A stretch of 64,000 nucleotides of DNA, taken from NCBI GenBank assembly GCA_031287565.1, contig JAITSS010000015.1, positions 1 to 64,000 on the forward strand, given 5' to 3'. This document shows positions 9,224 to 17,827 of this stretch, one piece after another. Under the pieces are notes generated by a model. It made no database searches. It saw nothing but the letters and a program-made list of their open reading frames with translations, and was not told where the DNA came from. The translations under genes were made by a program, and so were the position numbers. The stretch comes from Desulfobulbaceae bacterium. Lineage in GTDB: Bacteria > Desulfobacterota > Desulfobulbia > Desulfobulbales > Desulfocapsaceae. How positions within the stretch are numbered: position 1 is the first letter of the stretch; every line of letters begins with the position of its first letter.

Positions 9224-10276
9224 TCAGCTTTGCCCTTCTTTGGTCCGCGCCACGGCGGCCAGGCGTCGCGACCGCGCCAGTTCGCGCATATCAAGCGCCT
9301 TGTCTGATTCGTCGATGATTTCCCTGCCGACGATTTCTTCGATCACGTCTTCCAACGAAATCACCCCGGTCATTGAGCCGTATTCATCGACGACGACGAA
9401 CAGGTGCTGATGCCGCTCGAAGAACTCAAGCAGCACCCGATTCAAGGGCGCGGATTCCGGCACGAAATGTACCGGCTGCATCAGGCTTGATAGTTGCAGG
9501 CGGTCTTTATCTTCAGCCGCCGCCTGCAAGATGTCTTTGCGCATGATGATGCCGCAGATATCCACCGGCTCGCCGTCGTAGGCCGGGATGCGGCTGTAGC
9601 TGCTGATCTGCTTGATCATGCCCATCGCCTCATCGACGCGCAGATTGGCGTCGATGGTGAAGGTGACGGGGCGCGGCGTCATGATCTGGCGCACGGTCTT
9701 GTCGCGCAGCTCTAAAATGTTGGAAATGACCTTTTCCTGATCCGGGTCGATTTCGCCGGATTGCAGCGATAATGAGGCGATGGTCTGCAATTCCGCCGCC
9801 GAAATGCCCTCGTCGTTCTTCCGCTCCGGCAAAATCATGGTCAGAACGCGGCAGAACCAGACCACCGGTTTCATGATCATAATGATGACAACCAGGATGC
9901 GGGCGACGGCCGGGGCCAGGCGCGGCGCCAGGTTGACGCCCAGACTTTTGGGCAGGATTTCAGAAAATAGCAGGATGCCGATGGTGAAAAGGGCGGAAAA
10001 CCACAGCATCCCGGCCTCGCCGAACAAACGGGCGCTGGCCGCTCCCGCGAACGAGGCGCCAACCGTGTTAACGATGGTGTTCAGCGATAAAATGGCGGTG
10101 ATTGGTTCTTCGATGTCGGACTTCATCGTTGCCAGGCGTTCGCCCTGGCTGTTGCCGGATTTGCGCAACATTTCGACCTGACTGGCGGTTAATGAGAGCA
10201 AAACCGCCTCGCATAACGAGCAGAGAAAGGAAATGCCGATGGCTAAAGCGACCGGCAAAACAAGGCTAAGGTACAT
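9224..10276 (-). CDS. CNNM/CorC-type membrane protein with CBS pair
   Basis: This 350-residue protein has an N-terminal DUF21 (CNNM) region with about four membrane segments (residues 1-155) and then two CBS motifs (about 185-315, including IMTPRPVTFTIDAN and FVVVDEYGSMTGVISLEDV). The CorC_HlyC C-terminal domain that many relatives carry after the CBS pair is missing. Family members are implicated in magnesium or cobalt efflux. It is transcribed divergently from pepA across about 190 bases and converges on the DUF748 gene. Confidence 0.88.
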   Translation of the reverse strand: MYLSLVLPVALAIGISFLCSLCEAVLLSLTASQVEMLRKSGNSQGERLATMKSDIEEPITAILSLNTIVNTVGASFAGAASARLFGEAGMLWFSALFTIGILLFSEILPKSLGVNLAPRLAPAVARILVVIIMIMKPVVWFCRVLTMILPERKNDEGISAAELQTIASLSLQSGEIDPDQEKVISNILELRDKTVRQIMTPRPVTFTIDANLRVDEAMGMIKQISSYSRIPAYDGEPVDICGIIMRKDILQAAAEDKDRLQLSSLMQPVHFVPESAPLNRVLLEFFERHQHLFVVVDEYGSMTGVISLEDVIEEIVGREIIDESDKALDMRELARSRRLAAVARTKEGQS

Positions 10277-10468
10277 CCTGAAGACTCCGGCTCAAGAGGG
10301 ACGCGTGATGACGCGGCGGGCGAAACAGAGGAGCGCTTGCGGATTCGTCCGGCATCGGTAGAATGGCTGCTGTTGGCTCGGCCTCGTGGGTGGACATGAA
10401 AATCCTGGCCGAAGATACGATGAATGCGCGGCGGGCCGCCGCATATTTTCTCATGAAATGGAGATATT

Positions 10469-11962
10469 ATGAAGGATACCAAAGTGAAATTGACCAGGCA
10501 AGCGGCGAATACGGTCGAGGCCGACTTGCTGGTTTTCTGGGTGGATAAAGACGCGGGCGAAGCCGATGATTTTCATCCGCTTCTGGCCGAGGGATTGGCG
10601 CTGCATCTGTCGGCGGGTGATTTTCCGAAAAAGGGCGGCGAAACCGCGCTGTTTTATTCGCAGGATTGCGCCGCTTGCCGTGTGCTGGCCGTCAGCGTTG
10701 ATACGACCTCCGAGGATGAAAACGATACCTTTCGTCAGGCAGGCGGCCTCATCGCCAAACAATGCGCCCGTCTGCGCGTAAAAACCCTGGCCCTGGCGGC
10801 GGGGAAGAACGGTTTGGCCGAAAACCCGGCGGCCAACCGGGCGCAGGCGCTGATAGAAGGGGTCATGCTGGGCGATTACCGCTTCGGCACATACAAAACC
10901 GAAGATAAAGAAGAAGAATATCAAGGTCTTGAAACGATAACGCTGATCGTCGCCACCACTTCCGAAATCATGAAAAACGCGGCGGACGAGGGGCGGGTCG
11001 CCGCCCGTGCCGCCTGTCTGGCCCGCGATATGGCCCACCAACCCGGCAATTATTGGACCGCCAAACATTTTGCCGACTACGCCGAAAAGCTGCAAAAGCG
11101 CCATCGGCTGAAGTGCCGGATTCTCGGTAAAAAAGAGATGAAGGAGCTGAAGATGGGCGGCATTTTGGCCGCTAATCAAGGCTCAGCGGAAGCGCCACGG
11201 CTGGTCATGCTCGATTATCAGCCGGAAGAATACCGCAAAACCATCATGCTGGTCGGCAAGGGCCTGACCTGTGATACGGGCGGAATTTCTCTGAAACCCG
11301 CCGAAGGAATGCAGGACATGAAGTACGACATGTGTGGCGGCGCGGCGGTGCTGGCGGTTATGGAAGCCGTCGCCGAGGAACAGCCACGGGCGCGGGTGGT
11401 TGGCCTGATTCCGGCCACCGACAATATGCCGGACGGCGGCGCCTTGAAACCCGGCGATGTCATCACCCACTACAACGGCCTGACTTCCGAAATCATCAGC
11501 ACCGACGCCGAAGGCCGGTTGATTCTCGCCGACGCCCTGGCCTGGGGCATTGAAACCTGTCAGCCTGATTGTGTGATCGACATCGCCACCCTGACCGGCG
11601 CGGCGATTATCGCGCTCGGTCATCATCACGCCGGATTATTCAGTAATGACCGCGAATTAGCCGACGCGCTGCAACTGGCCGCCGCCCGAACCGCCGAACC
11701 GCTGTGGCCGCTGCCGCTGCATCCGGCCTATAAAAAACAAATCAAATCGGACATTGCCGATATAAAAAATGTCGGTGGCCGACCTGGCGGCTCGTGCACC
11801 GCCGCCGCCTACCTGCATCATTTTGTCGGCGATACGCCATGGGCGCATATTGATATTGCCGGAACCGCCTGGAATTTCACGGAAAAAGAATACATCCCCA
11901 AAGGGCCGTCCGGTTTCGGAACCCGCCTGCTGCTCGAATTCATCCGCGCTGAAGGCAAATGA
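10469..11962 (+). CDS. pepA: Leucyl aminopeptidase (M17 family)
   Basis: A 497-residue cytosolic metallo-aminopeptidase that removes N-terminal residues from peptides. The M17 catalytic domain is clear from about residue 190. It contains VGKGLTCDTGGISLKPAEGM with the metal and catalytic lysines and aspartates, and the STDAEGRLILADAL motif (usually NTDAEGRL). The N-terminal macrodomain-like part is less conserved. GGAG lies 6 bases before the ATG. Xer-type recombination accessory roles are known for E. coli PepA, but nothing here indicates one. Confidence 0.94.
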   Translation: MKDTKVKLTRQAANTVEADLLVFWVDKDAGEADDFHPLLAEGLALHLSAGDFPKKGGETALFYSQDCAACRVLAVSVDTTSEDENDTFRQAGGLIAKQCARLRVKTLALAAGKNGLAENPAANRAQALIEGVMLGDYRFGTYKTEDKEEEYQGLETITLIVATTSEIMKNAADEGRVAARAACLARDMAHQPGNYWTAKHFADYAEKLQKRHRLKCRILGKKEMKELKMGGILAANQGSAEAPRLVMLDYQPEEYRKTIMLVGKGLTCDTGGISLKPAEGMQDMKYDMCGGAAVLAVMEAVAEEQPRARVVGLIPATDNMPDGGALKPGDVITHYNGLTSEIISTDAEGRLILADALAWGIETCQPDCVIDIATLTGAAIIALGHHHAGLFSNDRELADALQLAAARTAEPLWPLPLHPAYKKQIKSDIADIKNVGGRPGGSCTAAAYLHHFVGDTPWAHIDIAGTAWNFTEKEYIPKGPSGFGTRLLLEFIRAEGK

Positions 11963-11963
11963 T

Positions 11964-12115
11964 AATCAGCGCTTGCCCAATCTGTTGTTCTCCCCTCTCC
12001 CGCTTGCGGCAGAGGGGCGGGGGTGAGGGTTTCAACAAATCGAATGCGCCCTCACCCGGCGCTGACGCGCCACCCTCTCCCGCCACAGCGGCAGAGGGGA
12101 ATTCACATATCGCTA
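11964..12115. repeat. Palindromic intergenic repeat element, copy A
   Basis: This block of about 150 bases begins AATCAGCGCTTGCC and contains inverted parts (CCCCTCTCCCGC with GCGGCAGAGGGG, and GGGTGAGGG with CCCTCACCC). It matches 16415-16563 closely over its whole length. It is non-coding, lies directly after pepA and can fold into a long branched hairpin, like REP/BIME-type elements of proteobacteria. Confidence 0.8.
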
Positions 12116-12448
12116 TTTTTGACAATAGATTCCGGGTCAAGCCAGCAATGACGCGGGGGAAAGCCCAGGTATCCCTAACATTCACTGTGAATTTTTCGAG
12201 CCATTCCCTTGCTTTGGCTTTGGCGATGCCGTGGCTGACAAAAAATGGCACAAAAACTGCCGCGAAGTGTTGTCCGCAGGTGTGAGCGCGGCATGGCTCA
12301 TGGGCGTAAGGAACCGCGAAGAATCACAATCGCGCCGGTGTCCGCCGACGGCGATGAATTTTATTCGACTCATATTCCATTGAAATGAAAGAATAAATTT
12401 CACACGCCCTGTTCCTGCCAGCCATCTTTGCCGCCCAATCGCGACCCA
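12116..12448. other. Intergenic region upstream of the pilin promoter
   Basis: I see no supported gene here. Near 12130 there is a fragment GATTCCGGGTCAAGCC followed by AATGACG, which resembles a common dispersed repeat. The rest is the likely enhancer region for the sigma-54 promoter at 12449; I could not pick out clear PilR-type sites. Confidence 0.4.
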
Positions 12449-12464
12449 TGGCACGCCGCTTGCT
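12449..12464 (+). promoter_or_regulatory. Sigma-54 (-24/-12) promoter of the pilin gene
   Basis: TGGCACGCCGCTTGCT matches the sigma-54 consensus TGGCACG-N4-TTGCW exactly, with GG at 12450-12451 and GC at 12462-12463. It lies about 70 bases before the pilin ATG. Type IV pilin genes are classically sigma-54/PilSR controlled. Confidence 0.85.
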
Positions 12465-12533
12465 TTAAGGGACGCAAAGAGAACATCGGCGAGGAAAGCC
12501 GATACCTAAACCCCATTCACGGAGGACGCACCA

Positions 12534-13181
12534 ATGAAGAAGTTCGATGCAAAAGGTTTTACCCTGGTTGAGTTGATGATCGTTGTCGCCATCATCGGCA
12601 TCTTGGCGGCCATCGCCATCCCACAGTTCAATGCGTATCGGATCCGCGGCTTCAACGCCAGCGCCCAGAGCGACATCAAAAACGTGTTCAATTCGGAAGC
12701 GGCGCTGTTTAGCACGGCTCAGCAGTACGGCCCGACTTTTGAGCAGGCCGCTACATCTCCATTCAATCCGCCGACGCCTGCGGGTAATGCTGGTGCTTTT
12801 TGTCTTGGTGGCGCGCCTGCCGCTAGAGCTGAAGTTGGAATTAGCACTTATTTGAGCGATGGCGCTACCAGACGTGGCGATAAAATTGCCCTTGGTAATG
12901 GTGTAACGCTCAATGTTAACACTAACGTTATTCCCGCTGCGGCACCTAATGTTGCTAGCGCTTTTATAGCGGTTTCTAAACAAGTACAGGGAAATACCAC
13001 ATTTGCAATGGATAGCGATTCGACTTCTCTGTATCAGTTTGAAATTACGGGTAATGCGGCAATCGACGGCGTCCAACCTGCGGGTACTGTAATGACAGCG
13101 TTGCCTACTGGTTTTACTAACAATGTCAATCAGGATGACATAAAACCCCTGGTTGCTACAGATAAATGGCAGATTCGTTAA
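12534..13181 (+). CDS. pilA: Type IV major pilin
   Basis: A 215-residue prepilin with a short leader ending in glycine, cut by PilD between Gly8 and Phe9 (KFDAKG|FTLVEL). Glu+5 and the hydrophobic spine FTLVELMIVVAIIGILAAIA are present. The globular domain is longer than the short Geobacter type and has no obvious conserved motif. From about 12780 onwards codon use is noticeably more AT-rich than the neighbouring genes, suggesting a diversifying or acquired head domain. GGAGG precedes the ATG. It is monocistronic: a sigma-54 promoter at 12449 in front and a terminator at 13259 behind. Confidence 0.95.
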   Translation: MKKFDAKGFTLVELMIVVAIIGILAAIAIPQFNAYRIRGFNASAQSDIKNVFNSEAALFSTAQQYGPTFEQAATSPFNPPTPAGNAGAFCLGGAPAARAEVGISTYLSDGATRRGDKIALGNGVTLNVNTNVIPAAAPNVASAFIAVSKQVQGNTTFAMDSDSTSLYQFEITGNAAIDGVQPAGTVMTALPTGFTNNVNQDDIKPLVATDKWQIR

Positions 13182-13258
13182 TGCCGTGTTGTTTGGCTGA
13201 TGCTCTCCGGATGCGCCTAACCTAGCAAAGTGCATCCGGCTTTACCGCCAAGTTCATA

Positions 13259-13294
13259 ACGCCGTCGGGTTCATTCCCGGCGGCGTTTTTTTTT
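13259..13294 (+). terminator. Rho-independent terminator of pilA
   Basis: ACGCCGTCGGG (13259-13269) pairs with CCCGGCGGCGT (13276-13286) through a TTCATT loop, followed by nine T (13286-13294). A second hairpin, CCGGATGC/GCATCCGG (13207-13214 with 13232-13239), lies just before. The same hairpin recurs at 14431. Confidence 0.93.
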
Positions 13295-13333
13295 GGCTCT
13301 TTGTTTGGCCCGCCCGCCAGCGCTACACCAGGC

Positions 13334-13870
13334 GTCATTGCCGCGCTTTCCCCGTCATTCCCGCGAAAGCGGCAATCCAGACGGGCGAACACAGTTCGCC
13401 CCTACAATCACCCCTGGATGCCCGCTGAAAACACGCGGGCATGACGGCTGTAGATCGCGCTTTCTTCTGTCATTCCCGTGCTTTCTTCCCTGTCATTCCC
13501 GCGCAAGCGGGAATCCATGCGCGTCGCATTGCAATACCCTGCCTGGATGCCCGCCTGCGCGGGCATGACGGCTGTAGACCGCGCTTTCCCCGTCATTCCC
13601 GCGAAAGCGGGAATCCATGCCGTCGCATTGCAATACCCTGCCTGGATGCCCGCCTGCGCGGGCATGACGGCTGTAGGCCGCATTTTTTTCCGTCATTCCC
13701 GCGCCAGCGGGAATCCATGCCGTCGCCATTTGCCATATCCTGCCTGGATGCCCGCCTGCGCGGGCATGACGTTATGAGGCATTCCCTCGCTTTCTTCCCT
13801 GTCATTGCCGCGCAAGCGGCAATCCATGCCGTCCGCATTGCAATATCTTGCCTGGATGCCCGCCTGCGCA
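13334..13870. repeat. Tandem array of palindromic units of about 100 bases
   Basis: Units begin with GTCATTCCCGCG at 13354, 13492, 13592, 13692 and 13801, with partial starts at 13334 and 13469. Each full unit has a first hairpin (GTCATTCCCGCG, then GCGGGAATCC), a middle of about 30 bases, and a second hairpin (CTGGATGCCCGC, then GCGGGCATGACG). The unit ends are also complementary to each other. Spacing is exactly 100 bases for two steps, then 109. Apparent reading frames through this stretch are repeat-encoded and not genes. Confidence 0.88.
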
Positions 13871-13904
13871 AGAGGGGAGAACAGCAGGTTAGATTCCAGG
13901 GCCA

Positions 13905-14051
13905 ATGGCAATCAAGAACTACTTCTGCCGGGCAGACGCAGGCAACAGGGACGGAAACGAGGCGATGGCCTTTGACGACCGCCAGGAGGCCCTGCGCCAG
14001 ATTGAAAAGAGCCAAGCAAAGGTCGCGGTGGCGCGCCGGGGTGGGGCATGA
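13905..14051 (+). CDS. Small hypothetical protein (doubtful)
   Basis: An ATG-initiated frame of 48 residues with a hydrophilic composition (MAIKNYFCRADAG at the start, then DDRQEALRQIEKSQAKV). It begins just after the repeat array and ends before the DUF1640-like gene. The ribosome binding site is weak (CCAGGG). No family recognised. Confidence 0.25.
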   Translation: MAIKNYFCRADAGNRDGNEAMAFDDRQEALRQIEKSQAKVAVARRGGA

Positions 14052-14151
14052 CAGCGGCCTTTCCCTACCGTTTCCCCGCCAGATGTGTTATTTTTTACCG
14101 TAAAAGGTTTTTCGGCCCCGAATCATAGGGCGTATCTATCCAGGAGGCGTT

Positions 14152-14400
14152 ATGGCCAGTCTGACCTTTGACACGCTGGAATTGGTGAAAGACCTTGAGA
14201 AGGGTGGATTCAACTCCGCGCAGACCGAAGCGGTCAGCAACGCCATGAAAAAGGCCATGACGGGCGCTGATGTGGCGACAAAACAGGACATTTTTCAACT
14301 GCGCCTGGAAATAAAGGCCGAACTGGCACCGCTCAAATGGGGCGTCGGCGTTTGCGCCGCTGGCATCGTGCCTTTAGTCATCAAAGCATTTTTTTCCTGA
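14152..14400 (+). CDS. Small DUF1640/CCDC90-like coiled-coil membrane protein
   Basis: An 82-residue protein. The first half (TFDTLELVKDLEKGGFNSAQTEA region) is a helix typical of DUF1640 proteins, which resemble the mitochondrial MCUR1/CCDC90 coiled coil. A heptad stretch (about residues 38-58, FQLRLEIKAELAPLK) leads into a single C-terminal membrane helix (GVGVCAAGIVPLVIKAFF). CAGGAGGCGTT gives a strong ribosome binding site. The bacterial family has no established function; such genes often sit in accessory regions. A terminator follows at 14431. Confidence 0.65.
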   Translation: MASLTFDTLELVKDLEKGGFNSAQTEAVSNAMKKAMTGADVATKQDIFQLRLEIKAELAPLKWGVGVCAAGIVPLVIKAFFS

Positions 14401-14430
14401 AATTTTACTGACCATACTTGCCAGGTATCG

Positions 14431-14463
14431 CGCCGTCGGGTTCATTCCCGGCGGCGTTTTTTT
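14431..14463 (+). terminator. Rho-independent terminator, same hairpin as at 13259
   Basis: CGCCGTCGGG (14431-14440), loop TTCATT, CCCGGCGGCG (14447-14456) and seven T (14457-14463). The core is identical to the pilA terminator, although the genes before them are unrelated. It separates the small gene from the convergent panE. Confidence 0.92.
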
Positions 14464-14604
14464 GTTTGGTTTGCGACACTCCCCATTGTGCAGCCCTTCG
14501 CCTGTCTCGTTAAGTGATAATGGCGGTGCCGGTCGCGTCGTCGTTGTCAGCGATTGCAATGTGTCAGGCCGCCTCTTGGTCATGCCAAGCCAAAACCCCG
14601 CGCC

Positions 14605-15540
14605 TCAGACCAAGGCCCGTACCTGTTTGGTGATTGCGGCGTTGGCCGGGGTGGCGATACCTAACTGTTCACCGATGCGGACGATGGCACCGTTCATCGC
14701 CTCGATTTCGGTGGGACGCCCGGCGCGGACATCCTGGAGCATTGAAGAGATATTCGCCTCAGTCGCGCGGCACACGGCCAGCACATCATCAAACACGTTC
14801 GCCGTCACCTGAATGCCCTGAGCCAGGGCGACCAGCCGCGCTTCGGCGACCAGCGCCGCCATCCGGGCGCGTAATTCCGGGTGGCGCGGCACATCGCCGT
14901 TCGGACAGTTGTGGACGGCGGTCAGGGCGTTGATGCCGACATTGATCATCAGTTTATGCCAAATCCGCTCGCGCATGTCGAGTCGCGATTCGGCGGCCAA
15001 TCCAGCCTCGGAAAAATATTGCACAATTGGCGAAATCAGCGTCAAATCGTGATTATTCTCTTGATCAACAAATCCAAAATAAGTCAGGCCGCGTCCGGCG
15101 TGACGCGCCTCGCCAACGGCGGGTGAATTGGCGCCTTCAGTGGTTGAGGCGAAGGCCGGAGCGAAGGCGGCCCGCGCCGCGAGTTCCAGATGACTGACGC
15201 CGTTCTGGATAAAAACGGTCAGGCGGGCGGCGGCGAACAGTTCAGGATACATGCGCAACGCTGCGGACAAAGCCATCGATTTGACGCAAAGCAAGACGCA
15301 ACCGGGCCTGGCGCCGACCAGCGTCTCGGCCTGCCGCGCCACCACCTTTACGCCGACCCGTTCGCTTCTCCCATCCAAACGATGCAAAATAACGCCATTT
15401 TCAGTCAGGAAGTCGGCGCGTTCCGGACGGTGATCAAGCAGGATGATTTCGTCCCGGCCACGGCTCTTTTCAGCGGATTTCGTCAGATAGGCGGAAAAGA
15501 GCAGACCCAAAGCGCCTGGCCCAACAACGACAATCTTCAT
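14605..15540 (-). CDS. panE: Ketopantoate reductase family protein
   Basis: A 311-residue NADPH-dependent reductase that would convert 2-dehydropantoate to pantoate in pantothenate and CoA synthesis. The dinucleotide-binding loop GPGALG is at residues 7-12. The catalytic lysine lies in WHKLMINVGINALTA, and the C-terminal motif SSMLQDVRAGRPTEIEAMNG matches PanE. Related reductases with other substrates exist, so the exact substrate is a family inference. Its start overlaps the stop of the upstream OB-fold gene by 4 bases. Confidence 0.85.
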   Translation of the reverse strand: MKIVVVGPGALGLLFSAYLTKSAEKSRGRDEIILLDHRPERADFLTENGVILHRLDGRSERVGVKVVARQAETLVGARPGCVLLCVKSMALSAALRMYPELFAAARLTVFIQNGVSHLELAARAAFAPAFASTTEGANSPAVGEARHAGRGLTYFGFVDQENNHDLTLISPIVQYFSEAGLAAESRLDMRERIWHKLMINVGINALTAVHNCPNGDVPRHPELRARMAALVAEARLVALAQGIQVTANVFDDVLAVCRATEANISSMLQDVRAGRPTEIEAMNGAIVRIGEQLGIATPANAAITKQVRALV

Positions 15541-16325
15541 TTCTCGATCTTTGCCTGTTCGATAAGCGCCGCATAGCGATAGCCAGCGCCGAAATCCTTG
15601 TCGGCGATCAAAGTCCCGGAAACGACGATGACCGCGCCCAATTCAGGCGCGGCGTCCGAGGTGGCCACCAGGTCATGGGTGTTGCGTAGCGGGTCGCCTG
15701 TCCCATCCTGCAAATGGATCCAATTTCGGCCCATGATAGCGAGGCTCACCTTCATCACGCGGCCACGCAGACACACGGTCTTCCCGTTTAACTTTTTCGC
15801 ATTGTCAAAGACTTCGGCCACCGTAACCGCGTCTTGGCCTGTGGCCTTTTCAACCTTGACGTCGGCAAAAGGGGCAACCGCCCCGGCGCTGCCGCCGCTC
15901 TCTTCCGGCATGGCTTTTTCCTGTCCTTTATTTTGATTTTCTTTTGCCACCGCCGCCGTGAAGGAATCCAGGCCCGCCGTCGGCCCGGCCTTGGTTTCGG
16001 CCACAGTTCCAAGCGGATGCGCGGCGGCTTTATCGCCTGATGAAAACACGATGTTCTTAAAATCGCGATTCAGCGTGTCGCTGTGGAAGTTCGGTATTTC
16101 CATATCGACCGGCAGAGTCATCTTCTGGCCTTTTTCCACCTTTTGCTCCGGGATGGCGGCCCAGACTTCACCGCCGCCCTTGTCCGTTGTTAGCAAAATA
16201 TAGGTGTATCCGCCGCTGTTCATGGTTTCGCTGACGACGCCGCCAATCGACGAAACGGCAAACAGGACAGTAGGGAAAACGGCGGCGCAACAGATTGATA
16301 CGGCGACAGCATGGGGTAAACGCAT
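15537..16325 (-). CDS. Periplasmic OB-fold protein, NrfJ-like
   Basis: A 262-residue exported protein. A signal peptide (about residues 1-27) is followed by an NrfJ-like module (GGVVSETMNSGGYTYILL, then VWAAIP and NFHSDTLNRDF) and, after a charged linker, an OB-fold module (GKTVCLRGRVMKVSLAIMGR, then WIHLQDGTGD). NrfJ-like proteins accompany some multihaem cytochromes; nothing here shows a haem partner. The ATG at 16325 is chosen because GGAG lies just upstream and the signal peptide begins there; a longer frame to 16397 lacks support. Confidence 0.6.
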   Translation of the reverse strand: MRLPHAVAVSICCAAVFPTVLFAVSSIGGVVSETMNSGGYTYILLTTDKGGGEVWAAIPEQKVEKGQKMTLPVDMEIPNFHSDTLNRDFKNIVFSSGDKAAAHPLGTVAETKAGPTAGLDSFTAAVAKENQNKGQEKAMPEESGGSAGAVAPFADVKVEKATGQDAVTVAEVFDNAKKLNGKTVCLRGRVMKVSLAIMGRNWIHLQDGTGDPLRNTHDLVATSDAAPELGAVIVVSGTLIADKDFGAGYRYAALIEQAKIEK

Positions 16326-16414
16326 GGGTTTCTCCTGAAAAAAATAGATGGTTTGGGCGGCAACGGGGCGCCGCCGATAAAAAGCCCCTACAGCCAAGGT
16401 ATTCTCGGCGATTT

Positions 16415-16563
16415 AATTAGCGCTTGCCTAACCTATATTTCTCCCCTCTCCCGCTGGCGGGAGAGGGGCGGGGGTGAGGGTTTCAATACATCAAATGCGC
16501 CCTCACCCGGCGCTGACGCGCCACCCTCTCCCGCCAGCGGCAGAGGGGAATTCACGTATCGCT
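16415..16563. repeat. Palindromic intergenic repeat element, copy B
   Basis: Close copy of 11964-12115 in the same orientation. It starts AATTAGCGCTTGCC and contains the perfect inverted pair CTCTCCCGC/GCGGGAGAG, then the shared CCCTCACCCGGCGCTGACGC segment. It lies between mtnA and the OB-fold gene and has no coding potential. Confidence 0.8.
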
Positions 16564-16581
16564 TGTGTCGAGATTTCTGCC

Positions 16582-17595
16582 CTACAGCCCAATTTCGGAT
16601 GCCTGAAGAATCCCTTTTTCGGTGATGAAGCCGCTGACTAACGCTACGGGCGTCACATCGAAGGCCGGGTTCACGGCTTCCGAACCCGGCGAGCAGACGA
16701 GAATTTCCCGCATGACGCCGTCCTTATCCGGCCCAGTCTGATATAAAATTTCGTCAGGTTCACGTTCTTCAATCGGGATGGCCCGGCCATTCTGGCAGGC
16801 CAGGTCGATGGTCGCGGTCGGCGCGGCGACGTAAAACGGCACGCCGAAATGGCGGGCGGCCAGAGCTTTCTCCAAGGTGCCGATTTTATTGGCGGTATCG
16901 CCGTTTCTGGCGATGCGATCCGCGCCGACGATCATCAGGTCGATTTTCCCTTGCGCCATCAGCCAGGCGCAGGCGTTGTCGGCGATGATCGCATGGTCAA
17001 TGCCTTCACCGCGCAATTCCCAGGCGGTCAGCCGCGCCCCCTGACCGCGCGGCCGGGTTTCGTCCACGTAGACAAATGGTTTTTTCCCCAAGCGGGCGGC
17101 GGCGTAGACCGGGGCCAGCGCCGAGCCGTAATCGGTGAAGGCCAGCCAACCGGCGTTGCAGTGGGTGGCGAGGCGGCAGTTCTCTGGCATCAGCGCCGCG
17201 CCGAATTCGCCAATCGCCCGGCAGGCCGCGCAATCCTCATCGGCGATCCGCTCAGCTTCGGCCACCGCCCGCGCCGCGCCGCCAGCCATACCGGCGGCAA
17301 ACACCAGCTTAACGGCGTAAAACAGATTTCTCGCGGTCGGGCGGGTCGCCTCAATCGTTGCCCTGGCCTGGTTGGCGTCGGCCTTGGCAAGAAATGCCTG
17401 GGCCATGGCGTAAGCGGCGGTCGAACCGATGGCCCCGGCGCCGCGCGTCACCATCGTCGTTATCGCCTGACAGGTTTGATGGTAGGTATGGCACTGATGA
17501 ATCTGGAAGGAAAACGGCAGCTTATTCTGCTCGATCATCATCACGACGCCACTTTGCAGCCAGACCGTGCGATAGTGTTGTCCATTGACGTGCAT
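16582..17595 (-). CDS. mtnA: S-methyl-5-thioribose-1-phosphate isomerase family
   Basis: A 337-residue protein of the MtnA/eIF2B-alpha fold that isomerises methylthioribose-1-phosphate to the ribulose form in methionine salvage. The substrate-loop RGAGAIG (51-57), the catalytic cysteine in THCNAG (Cys146) and aspartate in VGADRIARNGDTANKIGT (Asp226) are present. AAGGA precedes the ATG. No other methionine-salvage gene is adjacent, so a related deoxyribose-phosphate role cannot be excluded. Confidence 0.88.
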   Translation of the reverse strand: MHVNGQHYRTVWLQSGVVMMIEQNKLPFSFQIHQCHTYHQTCQAITTMVTRGAGAIGSTAAYAMAQAFLAKADANQARATIEATRPTARNLFYAVKLVFAAGMAGGAARAVAEAERIADEDCAACRAIGEFGAALMPENCRLATHCNAGWLAFTDYGSALAPVYAAARLGKKPFVYVDETRPRGQGARLTAWELRGEGIDHAIIADNACAWLMAQGKIDLMIVGADRIARNGDTANKIGTLEKALAARHFGVPFYVAAPTATIDLACQNGRAIPIEEREPDEILYQTGPDKDGVMREILVCSPGSEAVNPAFDVTPVALVSGFITEKGILQASEIGL

Positions 17596-17656
17596 GGGAA
17601 TTCCTTAAAAAAAATAGAAAAATGGGCGGCTCGATGGCGACGAACGTCGCAATATC

Positions 17657-17685
17657 TTGCCGGTTTCGCTGCTTTCGGCTATAAT
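17657..17685 (+). promoter_or_regulatory. Sigma-70 promoter of typA
   Basis: TTGCCG (17657-17662), a 17-base spacer and a consensus TATAAT (17680-17685). It would start transcription near 17692, leaving a leader of about 135 bases before the typA ATG. Confidence 0.75.
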
Positions 17686-17827
17686 CGTCGCCCCTTGCGG
17701 CGCGGGTTGCGAAAGGGAAAGAAGAACCGCAATCCGCCTTTCCCTCCAGGGACTTTCCTTCGTTTCGTCTTCTATTTCATCATTTGGCCGTTTCCCGTCA
17801 AGCTTGACGCGGCGGCAAGGACAGATC

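Noticed and set aside
13334-13870. Possible CRISPR array
   Set aside because: Units are about 100 bases, the stretches between hairpins are nearly identical instead of unique spacers, and no cas gene is present.
13441-14103. Long open frames on both strands through the repeat array
   Set aside because: They encode the repeat unit over and over, exist in several frames at once and lack ribosome binding sites.
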